Shown here in pieces: positions 30,861 through 42,497 of a DNA stretch of 64,000 nt. How positions within the stretch are numbered: position 1 is the first letter of the stretch; the number at the start of each line of letters is the position of its first letter. The DNA lies in assembly GCA_030280995.1 (NCBI GenBank), contig JASXTE010000002.1:38065183-38129182 (forward strand). Direction: 5' to 3'. The translations under genes and the position numbers were made by a program. The notes below the pieces were generated by a model, which worked only from the letters and a program-made list of their open reading frames with translations, was not told where the DNA came from and did no database searches. This DNA comes from Hemileia vastatrix. Lineage: Eukaryota; Basidiomycota; Pucciniomycetes; Pucciniales; Zaghouaniaceae.

Positions 30861-32564
30861 ATACATCCTTCCTTCTTAGCATTGTTAGAGATGGGCCCAG
30901 TGATTTTGTGAGTATATCTGCCCGCATTTGAGCAGTGGGAACCCATTCCAACGTTGCTTTCTTTAGAAAGAGTTGTTCATTCACAATATAGAAACACCTA
31001 TCCACATGCCATGTCCTCTTGTTTCCAGGGTTATCTTTTGCATTTGCAATAGCTCCTTTGTTGTCAAGAAGATCTTGATAGGGGGGATATCAGGAAAGAT
31101 ATCTTTGAGCAAGTTTGAGATCCAAATTGTGTCTTTCATTCCACCACCAAGTGCTACATATTCAGCAGTGCATGATGAATCACTTACTGTCAACTGGCAC
31201 CTTGATGTCTATACAATTGGGCAAGAGTTAAGGAGTAGCAGGTGTCCACTTTGAGCTCTTGAGAATTCTTTGTTATTCCAGGTGGAGTCAGAAAAAGATA
31301 GGAGTTCAAGTGGTGAGTTACGGTCAGGGTGAATGTGAAAACAAAGGGTGGCGGTGTGCTGGAAATATCTAAGAAGGTGATTGAGAGCAATCCAGTGGGT
31401 GGCAGTAGGTTTGGAAGAGAAGTGTGCCAAAAAGTTGACTGGGAAGGACAGATCTGGTCTAGTTGCTACTGCCACATAACTGAGAGCACCTAGAATAGAG
31501 AGATATTTAGTTGTCTCTATAGCTACCTCTTCATCCTTTGCAGTGGTGATTTCCAAATTGTTTGGTAGAGGTGATCTTGTGGTCAAGCCAGAGGGGTTAT
31601 GAGTCCATAGAATCTTGTCAATGAGCTGAAAATTGTGCAGATCAAAACCTTCTGGAACTTCTTTGGTAGAAACACCTACTATACTGTCAACATTATCATT
31701 CCACTTCACTCTTAAACTACCATCCAAACCATCTTCCAGACCCTTTAACACCTCCTCACTACTTCCAGTAACTATACCATCATCAACATGTATCCATATC
31801 ACACCCAAAAAATCCTTCTCTCTAAGAACATAGAAACTTTTATCATAATGACTTGCCTTATACCCCAGAGAGTCCAATTTGCTGGCTATATGAAGCCACC
31901 AGCATCTTGCTGCTTGTTTGGTACCATTGAGAGCTTTCTTTAAGCGTAGGACATTACCAACATCACGTAGCTGGTAGCCTTCAGAAGGACACACCCGAAT
32001 TGCTTCATCAATTGGACTGTGAAGGTAAGCAGCAGTGACATAAAAAGATTTTACAGGCCATTTGTGATAAGCTGCTAAAGTGAGAAGAATGCGTTGTGAA
32101 GCAAAAGTGGCAGTTGGGGCAAAGGTGTCAGTAAAATCTATACCATATTGTTGTAAAAAAACTTTTGCTACATAACATGCTTAGTAGATTGGAGTTTTTG
32201 AAGAAGGATTTTTGATTGTGAAGACCCATTTTGCATTGGTGATCTTGGCGCCAGGGGGAAGCTTCTCCTCATACCACACATCCATATCTCTCATGTTTAG
32301 TAGTTCCCTTTTGCATGCTTGGTCCCACTTGTGACTGTCAGGTGAGATCATAGCTTTCAGATGCGTTCTGGGAATAATGGATGATTGGGACAAACCTTTT
32401 GTAACAGTTTCATGTACAGCTTTTTCCTGAGAGATAAGAGTTTCCTCATCCTTAAAATTGCCTAGTTTCATATTATTGAGTATATGAGCAAGAGATCCTT
32501 TGGATGGTGTTGGTTGATAAGCAGTGTTGTGAGAAGGCAGTCGGTCACCAGGGAAAACAGCCAT
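30861..32564 (-). pseudogene. Copia reverse transcriptase and RNase H
   Basis: The RT begins in the 32564 frame (KWDQACKRELLNMRDMDVWY, AKWVFTIKNPSS). In-frame TAA at 32181-32183 follows, then the frame continues through ALNGTKQAARCWWLHI, WIHVDDGIVTGS and YLSILGALSYVAVATRPDL. TAG at 31209-31211 (Trp expected) precedes RNase H DSSCTAEYVALGGGMKD. A one-base deletion then shifts the frame near 31065, and the WHVD region is read in another frame. The same TAG is present in the left duplicate (6509-6511), showing that the duplicated segment came from this already damaged element. The 5' junction with integrase has a one-base frameshift near 32595. Confidence 0.85.
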
Positions 32565-34492
32565 TGCAGATTCAAAAAGCTGTTTGATTCCTCATTCCAG
32601 AAAAGCCAGCCAGCATTGTATAAGGAATAACCTACACACTTACAAATCAACGCACATTGATTGAGTTTTTGGCGTGTCTCTTTTTGGATATGGACAAATG
32701 CTGTTTCACCAAAGATGCGAAAGTTGGAATAGTTTGGAGTGGCATTGTATAGTAGTTGAATGGTGGTTTTGTCACCTGTTTTAACATTAGGGATACAATT
32801 GTGAATATGAGCCACCCACTTGTATGCCAAACCCCAGAATGATTCAGGTAGTTTGCTGGCAAGCAGTATGGTTCTTGCAATGTCACCGACTGTTCCGTTA
32901 AACCTTTCAGATGTTCCATTCTGCTTGTGGTGATGGGGGCATGTAACTCCATGAGTAGCACCAATGTTGGCCAAGATCTGAGCCATTTTATTGCTGTGCA
33001 TCTCACCTCCATCAGTGCGCAAAACCTGAAGCTTCTTCCCAGTGACATTTTCTAATTTTTTATAGAAAGAAACAAAACAAAAAGTTGCCTCAGATTTGGC
33101 ATTCAGTAAAAATACCTCACCATATGAAGTTGATCTTTCTCTGAACATTGCTGCCCATCTGGCACCGTGAATAGTGGGATCCATGGGACCAACAATATCT
33201 CCAACAATTAAGCTCATTAAAGATTCTGGATTTGATTCACGAGTGGCTGATGGTTTCCTAGTGCTCTTTGCAATTAAAAAATCTTCACAGTAAATCTTAC
33301 CTGCAGGCATAGATAATGGTAGTCCAGTACCCATACCAGCCTTGATTATTTTCCTGATGGTTTCAACGCTGACATGTCCTAGTCTTCTATGCCAATCCAT
33401 CAGGGAACCTTTGGTGGCAGGTGGACAATTGATATGATGATTCGTTTTTACAGTGCAAAGTAATGAAGGGTGCAAGGAATAGCAATACAAAGGAACATCA
33501 TTTGGATTGCAAGTACTAACACTAATTACATCCAAGACCCATCTTCTTCTGGTATTCTCTACCTGGCAAGTCATAATCAATTCCTCTTTCATATAAATTC
33601 CCAAATTTTTATTTTCAGAACATAAACCAAAACAGAAACCACAGTCCACTAAATCAAATAAATAAATTATAGTTGTCCTCACATCTGGACAATAGAAGAC
33701 ATTGGTAATAGTGACTATTTTACCATCCCCTTTAATTTTCAAATCTCCTATGCCGGTGATGAAGGAAGAAGGACTGTTAGTGGCCACTTTGACTGGAATC
33801 TGCTTTTTAAGAAGTTTGAAATTGCTGAGAAGGCTCACATTGCTGGTGACATGATGGGTTGCTCCACTGTCCAAGATAGCATAGTTATCAGAAATTGCGT
33901 CGGGAGACCATTCAGCACTATTCAGATCAATTTGTTTGACCATTTCATAAAGCACCTCAATGTTTTGTTCAAAGATGGTGATTTCATTGGCTTCAATTTG
34001 AACATCTCTGGCACGAATGGGACCACATTGAGGGCGTTTGTATGGAATGTAGACTTTTTTGTTCCTTGCATTGGGATCAGAAACAAAAGCAGTAGCATGT
34101 TCACGCATAATGTATAATTTAGCACAGAAATTGGAGGAATGAGGTTTATATGGACAGTGTGCTACAATATGAGCAGCAGAGTGGCATTCATGACAATTAG
34201 GACATGCACCAGGGGGCCTGTAGGAGTCAGTCTTTCTCTGGGGTTGAGTGGCAGCATGAAGAGACGGTTCAACAGTAAGGGTAGCAGCAGGTGATGAAAC
34301 TCTTTCTCTATCAATTCTGTTTTGGACCAGACTTGGAATGAGTTGACAGAAATCTTCAAAGGTGACTGATTTTAAGTCAGGGAGGTTATCAAGAGCAACA
34401 CAAAGATCAACATACAGACCTTTCAGAGATGACGGGAGTAATGCATGAGACATCAGGGCTTTAAAAATTTTATGATCAAAAATAATGCCTTG
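32565..34492 (-). pseudogene. Copia nucleocapsid, protease and integrase
   Basis: Long frame carrying, in order, a CCHC zinc knuckle (CPNCHECHSAAHIVAHC), aspartic protease (AILDSGATHHVT), pre-integrase motif (MDWHRRLGHVSVETIRK) and the integrase core. The core shows VGDIVGPM for the first Asp, RTDGGEM for the second and NGTSERFNGT for the catalytic Glu. Zinc-finger spacing in the integrase N-terminus is partly changed (KIYCEDFLIAK). The frame joins gag through a single TGA (34493-34495) and loses register by one base before RT. Copia elements normally use one continuous Gag-Pol frame. Confidence 0.85.
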
Positions 34493-35290
34493 TCATTCAA
34501 TGGCTTCAAAATATTTGTTGAAAGCTTCCAGATACTTTCTGTGAGACGTAAAAGGTGTTTGTTTCAAATTGATGAAATTGCAAATCGCTGTCATTGTAGA
34601 AGTATGGTTGGATCTGGTGAATTTGTTGTGAAGATGAAGATATGTTTGGCATGCCTTCCAATAAGTGGATATCTCATGTCTCAGACTTGTAGAGATGGAG
34701 TTTACCAGGATCAAATAGGTAACTCTGTCTTCATAATCATCAGGACCAGTTTCGTCATTTAGTGCATATGCTCTTGTGCCAACGAAGTCTTTGATTAGTG
34801 CCATTACATTGCTGTGCCAGTCTGAATAGTTATTTCCATGTGCATAAAGAGTTTGTATGGACTTTGTGAATTCAATTACATTTCTCAGTGTGCATTGTCT
34901 TTCTATCATGCTGATTTCTGGTGAAGATTGCATGTGGGGCGGTGTTTGTCGAGAATGACCAACAGGGTCAGTCACCCTAAAAGGGGAGACTGATCTTACT
35001 GTTGGATTTTCTCTATTTAGATTGCTCATGTTTTGGGGATGTGAGGTGGGGTTAGATTCCAGACCTAGTGTTAATCCACCTATCTCTTGTGTTAGGTCCT
35101 CAATGACGTTGGGGACCTGCACCTGCGGTTGTGGTGTTGGAGGTGAGGGTATGGCAAGTGAGGGGAGGCTATAGGAAGTAGCAGTGGCAGGGGGGTGTGT
35201 GGTAGGGGTAGCGTGCGCAAGCAAGTTGCTCCCAGCGGGGGTACACGTAATTGGGTGGTTGGTGACGGTATGTGCAAGCCAGTGGCTCAT
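34493..35290 (-). pseudogene. Copia gag
   Basis: Pro- and Thr-rich N-terminus (SYSLPSLAIPSPPTPQPQ), then a capsid-like helical region with YSDWHSNVMALIKDF, YLILVNSISTSLRHEI and a UBN2-type HLHNKFTRSN. Ends at TGA 34493-34495, after which the same frame continues as QGIIFDHKIFKALM. The start is uncertain; a Met near 35290 gives MSHWLAHTV. Confidence 0.75.
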
Positions 35291-35702
35291 GGCTAGTGTG
35301 CGCGAGTCGCTTGCTGGTGGGGGTTTGGCAGGGGAGGCTATGCAAGGGGCAGGGGTGGCTACACAAGGGGTAGCGGAGGTTACACGAGAGGCAGGGGAGG
35401 TTGCGTAAGGGGAAGGGCCAGTAGGTGAGGGAGGTAATGATGAAGTTGGAGCAGGGGTAACAGATCTTTTGGAGGAGCGCGTTTTGCGTTTGGAGGCAAG
35501 AGAGGGTTGGCGAGGGTTGATTCCGAGGCTACAGAGCTCTCGGTTGGATATCGGACGGGTGTTTTGATTTTCACCAGCAGTAGGTAAGTCTTTTTCAGAA
35601 ATGCGCTGGGGGTCTTTTGGCTACTAGCATTCCTAGTGTCGCTAATGCTGGTGGAGTTTTTTATGGCTAATGTTTCAGTGCCCGCGAGTACAGCCCATAA
35701 CC
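35291..35702 (-). other. Copia 5' leader with primer binding site
   Basis: Untranslated leader between 5' LTR and gag. Directly inside the LTR the element strand reads GGTTATGGGC, the same bases that follow the 5' LTR of the second copia at 50735, so this is the probable primer binding site. The part at 35180-35400 is G-rich on the + strand, made of short GGGGTRGCG-like imperfect repeats. Confidence 0.65.
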
Positions 35703-35819
35703 TGTAGCACGGTTTCAGCCTGTAGAACTCCGGAAAGAACCAGAGAACAGGGGACACTGCGACTACAGACTATAAACATTTGAACACATAACTAAGTACA
35801 TAGTCGTAGTGACTTAACA
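35703..35819 (-). repeat. Copia 5' LTR
   Basis: 117 bp, partner of 5896-6012, ending at the ATTAT target duplication (35820-35824). Seven differences from the 3' LTR by eye. Confidence 0.9.
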
Positions 35820-36952
35820 ATTATCAGCAACTTGGAGCATTCTAATTGTGCGTGACTTTTTCTTAGGGCAATGACATACTATAGCTGACTGATCCATGCG
35901 TGAGTGGATCAAAGAGGAAATGAGGATCTTGTAGAGTTTTAAGGGGATACCGCACCCTGAGGAGGCAAGGCGATGAATGTTGGCTGCTGCTTGGTGCCAT
36001 TTTCTTTGAAGGAGAGGGTTGGGTCAAGTAAAGTACCCAGCCATTTAATGGAGGGAGAAGGGGGAATACTATGATTATTAAAGTTAAGGAGAAGGGGGGT
36101 GATGAGTAATGAGCATTTTTTGGAAAGCAAAAGCCACTTAGTTTTGCAGAGATCAAACACTGCAGCGTGATGTGCACCCCAGGAGAGAGCATCTGATCCT
36201 AAGGAGGACAATTTTCCAATGATCCACTCTGGGTCTTTGTTAGCTGCCAGGTAAATGATGTCGTCAATGTAACCTAAAGACAAGCAGTTAGTAGAAAGGG
36301 AAGGAAGGCAGAGGAGTGGGGAATGGTAAGTAATATAGAGGATAGGGGAGAGGGGAGACCCCTGTGGGAGGCCTTTTGGATAGAAAATGGGGGGAGATTT
36401 GTAAGAGGAGAGGGAAATGCTGGTGCATCTGCCTTTTAGTGAGTTGACTATGAGGTTCACCATGCTATGTGGGAATCGGAGGGAGAAGAGGGTGGCTTCA
36501 AGTCTGCAGATAATAACAGAAGGAAAGGCACCCCTTACATCAAGTGAGAGGGTGCCAAATACATTACCTTTCCTCCACTGGTCCTTGGTCCAGGTGGTGA
36601 GGTGTAGTAATGCATCTGATGTGGACCGGAGGGGGTGGCTGCCATAGTGTGTTTCCGAAAGTAGGTTGTAGGTTTCAAGCATGAAGTTCAAATGATTGGC
36701 CAGTAGGGAGTTGAGGAGCTTCCCCATAGTGTTGAGTAGTGCAATTTGTTGGTATGCATTGGCTATTGTGTAGTCTGGGCTTTGGGGCTTGGGAATTATG
36801 ATTGTTATTTCATTTTTCCAAGTTTTAGGATAGTGTCTTGTGTCTAGGAAAGCTTGGAAAATTGGAAGTCGGGGTTCCAATTTGAGAATGGAATTTGGGA
36901 TGCCATCTGGACAAGGGGCCCTTTTTGTTTTGGTGCAATTTAAGGAGGACAC
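35820..36952 (-). pseudogene. LINE reverse transcriptase
   Basis: Non-LTR RT with motifs in order: APCPDGIPNSILK, NAYQQIALLNTMGKLL, GTLSLDVRGAFPSV (first catalytic Asp), GLPQGSPLSPILYITY and LGYIDDIIYLA, the YIDD active site. Thumb-region residues follow (KTKWLLLSKK, IKWLGTLLDPTLSF). A frameshift near 35950 precedes the tail, which reads up to the copia target site and resumes at 5690. The active-site residues themselves are intact. Confidence 0.88.
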
Positions 36953-38263
36953 GAATTTGGACAGAGTAAATGGGGGAGAGGGTTATGAGGGGGTGAAGAT
37001 AAATAACTATTATTGCATGTGATAGAGGTGACTGAGGTGCCTTCAAAGAGACATTTTTCTTTTTCCAGGTTGTCCAGGATGGGGGAACTGTCTGGAGCAG
37101 ATAGAGGAGGGTTAGTGTGGGGGGGGAAATGTGAGGATGAGAACTTAGCTGCTTGGTGGACTGTGAAGGGGGTGAGGTTAGCAAGACACAATTTCAAATG
37201 TTGTTTTATTAGGTAATTAATTTTGGCTCAGAAGACTCTTCTTGCCGCTTTGAACTCAGCTACAAGGTGAGGTGTCTGGGAGACCTTAAGATGTCGCTGA
37301 GCCTGATAGAAGATTGCTTAAGGGGATCCAGGATACTTTGATTCCACCATGCATGACACAATGAGCTGGGCTTCAGCAGTGGGAGAGAGCCATCCATTAT
37401 TTCAAGAATAGAGGAAGTGAGATGTTCAGCAGCCAGATCAATCTGTGCTGGTGAAGAGAGAGAGGAAGGGGAGGGGAGGGAACACTTATCAAGTTTCTTC
37501 CAATTGCAGAAAGGATGTGCAATTGGAGGAGGGTGAGGTGACAATTGAATAAAGGTAGTGATGCAGCGGTGATTGGAGAGGGGGGACTGAGAACCAGTTG
37601 GATCTGTGTTACATTTGATGAGGAGCTTGAGTGCTTTCTCGTTTGCATAAACAAGGTAAATGACTGAGGTAAAGTTTTGGGTGTTGCAGAAGGTAGTGAC
37701 TCCTTCTTGAGAATTGAGGGACATATGGAGGGAGGACATGGAGTCAAGAAAATTAGTGGCTTCTGGGTGGTTGGAGGAATGTCTTGAGGGGTTGGCCCAC
37801 ACACTGTGATGAAGGTTGGAGTTGGCAAACAGAAGACATGGGATGTGTTTGTGCTGTGAAAGGTAGGGAAGTAAGAAGGGAAGAGATGAGAAAGATGAAG
37901 GGGGGTTATACATGTTTGTGAACAGAATAGGAGGAGGGTGATATTGCAACATGGGGATGGAAGGGAAGGGAACAAATGGATTGGAAGTTTCTTGTTGAAA
38001 TAGAAACAGCAGTGAATAGGATGAGGGGAGGGAGAGGGGAATTGGGGGGTGATACAAGAACATCCATTGGCATGTGCTGGATTGGTCTGTCCAAGAGCAA
38101 GATACAGTTCCTGAATGGATAGTAGGTCAAAATAAGAGGTGTAAGTATTGTTAAATAGGGAGTGAAAACAATGAAAAGATTGGTCACAATTGAGTTGATA
38201 GATTAAAAAACTTTTGTTGGGGGTATGTAGACTTTGAAAAAGGATAGGGGAGCCATCTATCAT
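36953..38263 (-). pseudogene. LINE apurinic-type endonuclease and linker
   Basis: Two frames are needed, broken near 38060-38100. The first half shows YFDLLSIQELYLA, where LSIQE is the metal-binding Glu motif. The second half shows LFANSNLHHSVW, replacing the usual GDFNLHHPLW, and SNHRCITTFI, replacing SDH. Thus key Asp residues of the endonuclease are lost. The linker to RT contains AEFKAARRVF and AKINYLIKQHL in a further frame. Confidence 0.75.
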
Positions 38264-39867
38264 ATGTTTCTATGAGGGAAGGCTGACTGGTGAGGCAAAT
38301 GAAAGATAGGAGGGTTCAGGGATGGACCATCAAGAACCTCTTGGAGGGTAGCTTCTGACGTGATGAGGGGGTGGTCCTGGGGGAGAGAATCCATGCAACA
38401 GAAGCAAACTGGAGATTTGAGTTTTTTTTTGTCACATATTTTGGTGTTGTGATGACCCACAAAGCTGGAACACCTGGGAAGAAAGGAACAGTGGATGGAT
38501 AGGTGGCCCTTACTCCAGCACTGGAAACAGGTGTTTGGCTCCTTGTTAATGGACTCTGTGCAACATACCTGGCTATCACAAATGAAAGGATATAAAGGAG
38601 AGGGGGAGGAAATTAAATCAGCATCATGTTTATTCAGTTGGTGTATGATTATGGAGGAATTATTTTTCCCCACACCTACTTCTGCGCGTTTGAGCCAAGA
38701 TACCCTGTACAATGATTTGAGGGTTTCAGGGCTTTCCTTGGTTAGGGAGTCAAGGCATGTTTGATTGTCGGGGTCAAAGGAGGTAGGGATGCTGTGAACC
38801 ACAACAGGGAATAAAGGGGGTTTATATATAATCCCTTGAGGGATCCATCTTTTCCAGGAGTTTTCTAGGGCAAGTTTCACTTCTTCTGATGGTAGGGTGA
38901 GCTTGATATCATTTGATTTGTGGCAAAAAGCCCCTCTGATCTTGATGGGGGAGGGAGAATGAGGGAGAGAAATTTTGTTGTCTGCAAGGCAGTTGTTAAG
39001 AAACATAAGTAGTTCAGTGTTATTGTACTTAGCCAAGACAGGGGTCATTGGGTTCTTTTGTTTTATGGGTAAGGTGGGGGTAACCAGAGGAGGAGCTGAT
39101 GGGAGATGTGGTTGAGCAGAGGGGGAAGGAAGGGAGGAGGATGCAGCTTGGGCAAAAGAGAATTGAGGAGTGTCTACCAACTTTGGGGGAGGGGCTGTGG
39201 TTTTGAGACTAGCAAAAATTGAGTTCAGTTTGTCTTTTATGGAGGATAATGAGGGGGAGGGTGGGGAAGGGGCTTGTTGAGGAGGGGACATGCATTGGAA
39301 CATTTCTTTGTTGATGAGAGGGAGGAGGGCATTGGAGAGGGTGCAAATGTTTGCCATGGTGGACATATGGATTCAGATTTTGGAGCCTTTGCAAGGGGGG
39401 TCCTGGATGGTGCCAAGGATGTTGTGGAGACATAGAATGAGGGATGAGGGGTTTGGGATTGTGGGAGGAGGTGTCAAGTGATGCAATTTGTTGAGATAAT
39501 GGGGGAAGAAGGGAGGGAGATAGAGGATTGAATGGGGTGTTCAAGTGAGGAGGGAAAAGGGAGACTTGCAGAGAAACAAAGAAGATCTCAGGGTGCTCTG
39601 CCCTAGCTGCTTCCAGGGAGGAGGAGGGGGATCTGGCTGGGGGAAGAGAAGAGTATCTTTGTTTCTTGGGCATGGGGTAGGGGTGCAATGAGGGAACCAG
39701 AATCAAAGAGTTCACTTTTGAGGGAAGGTGAAGAGGGATGTTGGGGATAGAGGGAGAGGAGCAGGGATGACAGGGACATTGGCTTGAGAGGGGGGATCAG
39801 GATGTGCAGGAGGAAAAGGGGACAACACATCAATTTGCATATTGTGGTTGTTCAAGTCAATATCCAT
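38260..39867 (-). pseudogene. LINE ORF1, gag-like with zinc knuckles
   Basis: Starts MDIDLNNHNMQIDV at 39867; a TGA soon follows. Later parts lie in other frames (39209-39715 and 38260-39366). The C-terminal half has nucleic-acid-binding features of Tad/LINE ORF1: an RRM-like WLKRAEVGVG region and Cys-His knuckles CFQCWSKGHLSIHC and CSSFVGHHNTKIC. The N-terminal half is Pro- and Ser-rich. It should bind LINE RNA; inactive here because of frameshifts. Confidence 0.75.
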
Positions 39868-39868
39868 G

Positions 39869-39892
39869 GGATATCCTACTTGGTGCATAGTG
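39869..39892. mobile_element. CACTA-type MITE, right end
   Basis: GGATATCCTACTTGGTGCAT and AGTG, the inverse of the left end at 3760, followed by target duplication AGT (39893-39895). The first 13 bp double as the LINE target duplication. Confidence 0.75.
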
Positions 39893-39951
39893 AGTATTAA
39901 TTGGGTAAAAAAATATCTGAGTCAATCTGAAGCTCATCAGATTTTAATGTA

Positions 39952-41520
39952 CAGTGGCTGGACAAAAATTTCCACCTGTTTTTTTCTCATAACTCAGCAA
40001 CTATCCATTCTACATACATGGTCTTAATATTTTTCCGACTCTAACCACCATGTAGAGAACAGCCATAACGTTTATTTTTTAATCAGATAACATTTTTATA
40101 AAAAAACCCCAAATTTAAAATTTCGTAAATTCAAAATTTGAGAACAAGCAAGGTGACAAGACCGTGCCTTTAAGCATTGAGACTAGAGAGTATGATATGA
40201 CATTTCATCAAAAAAATTGTTGAAAAATGATTTTAAAAAAAGATATTTCACCTTACTAGTAGATGGAGCCACCCTCAGCATCAAAAACAGTCTGCATCCT
40301 AGCAGGCATGAATGCAACTAAGTTGTCTAGTATTTTAATTGGAAGGCCATTCAAAGCCATTTGAATAGCCTTGCGCATCTGAGGGATCAATTTTAGGTGA
40401 TAAAGTTGAGAAACAGAATCCTTGATTTATTGCCATACATTCTCAATTGGATTGATATCAGGAGACTGTGCTGGACAATCTATAATCTTGCATAAGTTAA
40501 TTGCTTCACAGAATTGAGAAGCAAGGTGTGAGGTGTGAATTGGGGCATTATCATCCATTAAGATTAGCTCTTTGCGTCCATCATTTTTTGCAAGCCAAGG
40601 GAGTAAGTTTGAGAGATTAAAATTTTCAATAAAATCTTTAGTTGTTTTTTGTTTTTCTGGAAGAAATACAAAGGGGCCCTTAAAATTACTATGAAAAGAG
40701 CCCCAAACCATTATCAAGAATTTCCCACTCTTAAAAGTGGGTGTGAGACAATCATGTTTGAGCTTTTCTTGAGTTTGATGCCACACTAAAGATTGACAGG
40801 TTGTCTTTCTGATTTCAAAACTGGATTTGTTGCACCATAGAAAAGCCTTCCAATTTTTAATGGTACAGTGTAAATGGGCTTGCACAAAATTGAGGTGGAA
40901 AGTTTTGTTTGAGTTGTTAATAAAAGGCTTTTTTATAGCAGCTTGGCTATGGAATACAAGTTCATGTGCACACCTTTAAAGTGTAAAAGGAGAGATTTCA
41001 TTTGTAAGTGTGCCCATAATTCCAGCTAATTTTGATCTTCTGTTTTTTGATAGGACTTGGCTGATTTCTCAAAGGTCTTTATCAGAAGAAATGTGAGGTT
41101 GGCCAGGGTGTTGGACAGTTTCCACTGTGCCAATGATATCATGTTTCTTGATGATACCACACACAGTGGCCCAAGGAATCCTGTAACACCTAGATATTTG
41201 GTATGGAATGGCCCCCCAAATTGACATGCCAACTATATTTTCCTTCTCTTTGGTCATCAAGTGCCTCTTTTTGGCTGGGGTTTGTGTCATAAGTGCAGGG
41301 GACAGGTGAAAATGCAGCTAAGGATTGAAGGTAAGAAATAAGAGAAAAAAAGAAAGAAAAAAACAAAAAAAATTGATATTAGTAAAATATAAAAGCAAAA
41401 TGAGAAATTGGTACTTACTTTGAGGTGTGAGCAGTGTTGGTGGTGGTAGCAGGAAAAAAAAACAAAATCTGACAATCTGGGTTGTCCTTGCACCAGATGA
41501 AAATTTTAGTCTGGCCACTG
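39952..41520 (-). mobile_element. Tc1/mariner element
   Basis: Inverted termini CAGTGGCTGGACAAAAAT (39952) and the inverse of CAGTGGCCAGACTAAAAT (41520) with TA on both sides (39950-39951, 41521-41522), as expected for the superfamily. 1569 bp, with one decayed transposase on the minus strand. Confidence 0.9.
40262..41290 (-). pseudogene. Tc1/mariner transposase, decayed
   Basis: N-terminal paired helix-turn-helix part from 41290 (KRHLMTKEKENIVGM, WATVCGIIKKHDI) breaks frame near 41075. The DDE domain is at 40427-40885 and beyond. The first catalytic site reads LWCNKSSF where D-E is expected, the second is ILMDDNAPIHTS, and the third is AQSPDINPIENVW. Stops at 40427 and elsewhere. The tail LNGLPIKILDNLVAFMPARM reads to about 40262. 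Would cut and paste the element at TA sites; inactive here through frameshifts and loss of the first Asp. Confidence 0.85.
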
Positions 41521-41522
41521 TA

Positions 41523-42494
41523 CACTACACACCAAGTAACAACACAGACATTTTACTGCTTCACCTCTAGAAGCACAAGTAATTGATCCTTGCTCTATTT
41601 TTTCTTTCAACTCCTGGTTATCTTTTTACTCATTAACTAAGGGCTTCAAGCCAGGGATATAGACAAAATATTTGGGACAAATGGCCAGGAATTAGACTAG
41701 GGCTGAACTTATATTCTGGCTTGCTACATAGTGCTGGGTGAAGACTAAGATATGTTAAAAAATTATTTCTACTGACTCAATTTTACTGGAAACCTTTTCA
41801 ACATGTGTATTAAAGTGATCAGTAAATAATGAAAAGAAAAGTTGTATAGGTGTGATGGATTCAGTCTTCAGCAGCCATTCTAATTGATATGGCTTGTTGA
41901 ATATCCTCATTTTTAAACATTCTCTGAGCCTTGAATCCCACATTTTAATTTCTTGTTCAATATCAATACATTTCAACTATTTTTCAAGCCATTTAAATAG
42001 CTGTTGAGTATTGTACACAAAAACTGGGGCATCAACTTGAGCATTCATTTCATTAGTGCAGTTATGTAAGTAACTCAAAGATTTCCAATTTTAAAAAATA
42101 TCTGATGCATATAGTCTGGTTAAGTAACTCTAGGTATTTCCAGTTTCTTGTAGAAGTGTCTACTGGATATAGCAAAAAACGTTTGAAGCAAAAAATGTTA
42201 CTAATATACTTAGAAGAGATATTGGGAGCATTCACTATGGGTTTGGAGTCATTCTTTCATGTAGTTTTTAGCAGAGAATTATTGCGTAAAGTTTTAAGTG
42301 CTTTAAGAATCTTAAAAAGAAGCTCATAAAAATGACATTTCACTATATTGATTCTAACTCACTGGTAAAGCCATGAAATAAGAAGTGAAAATATTCCTAT
42401 TACATTAAGAAACAAAACAAATATATGGATGTAGTTCCTCAAAGTTGCTGATGCACTCAACTCCTGATAATTCAGAAGATTACTCAAATCTTCT
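41523..42494. other. AT-rich DNA without recognised gene
   Basis: Small frames only; the longest on the minus strand (41755-41976, with QEIKMWDSRLRECLKM) continues upstream as INAQVDAPVFVYN-like sequence with a stop, so it could be a remnant of an unidentified gene. No family recognised. Confidence 0.4.
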
Positions 42495-42497
42495 ATT

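Larger units (their letters stand above)
5896..35819 (-). mobile_element. Copia retrotransposon split by a 23.5-kb insertion
   Basis: One minus-strand Ty1/copia element inserted in the LINE: 117-bp LTRs at 5896-6012 and 35703-35819, each TG...CA, flanked by ATTAT at 5891-5895 and 35820-35824. The LTRs differ at about 7 of 117 positions by eye. Without the inserted block and the duplicated 1.16 kb the element would be about 5.2 kb, a normal full length. Domain order from right to left is gag, CCHC knuckle, protease, integrase, RT and RNase H. All coding parts carry stops or frameshifts. Confidence 0.9.
35820..39868 (-). mobile_element. Tad-like LINE, 5' portion
   Basis: Continuation of the LINE from 4204-5690. 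It is apparently full-length at its 5' end: the ORF1 ATG is at 39865-39867, one base from the target duplication. Order: ORF1 (gag-like), then endonuclease, RT, and after the insertion RNase H. Several frameshifts and stops make it inactive. Confidence 0.85.

Noticed and set aside
35184..35408. Gly/Ala/Val-rich + strand ORF opposite the copia leader
   Set aside because: Arises from G-rich short repeats; no counterpart or family recognised.
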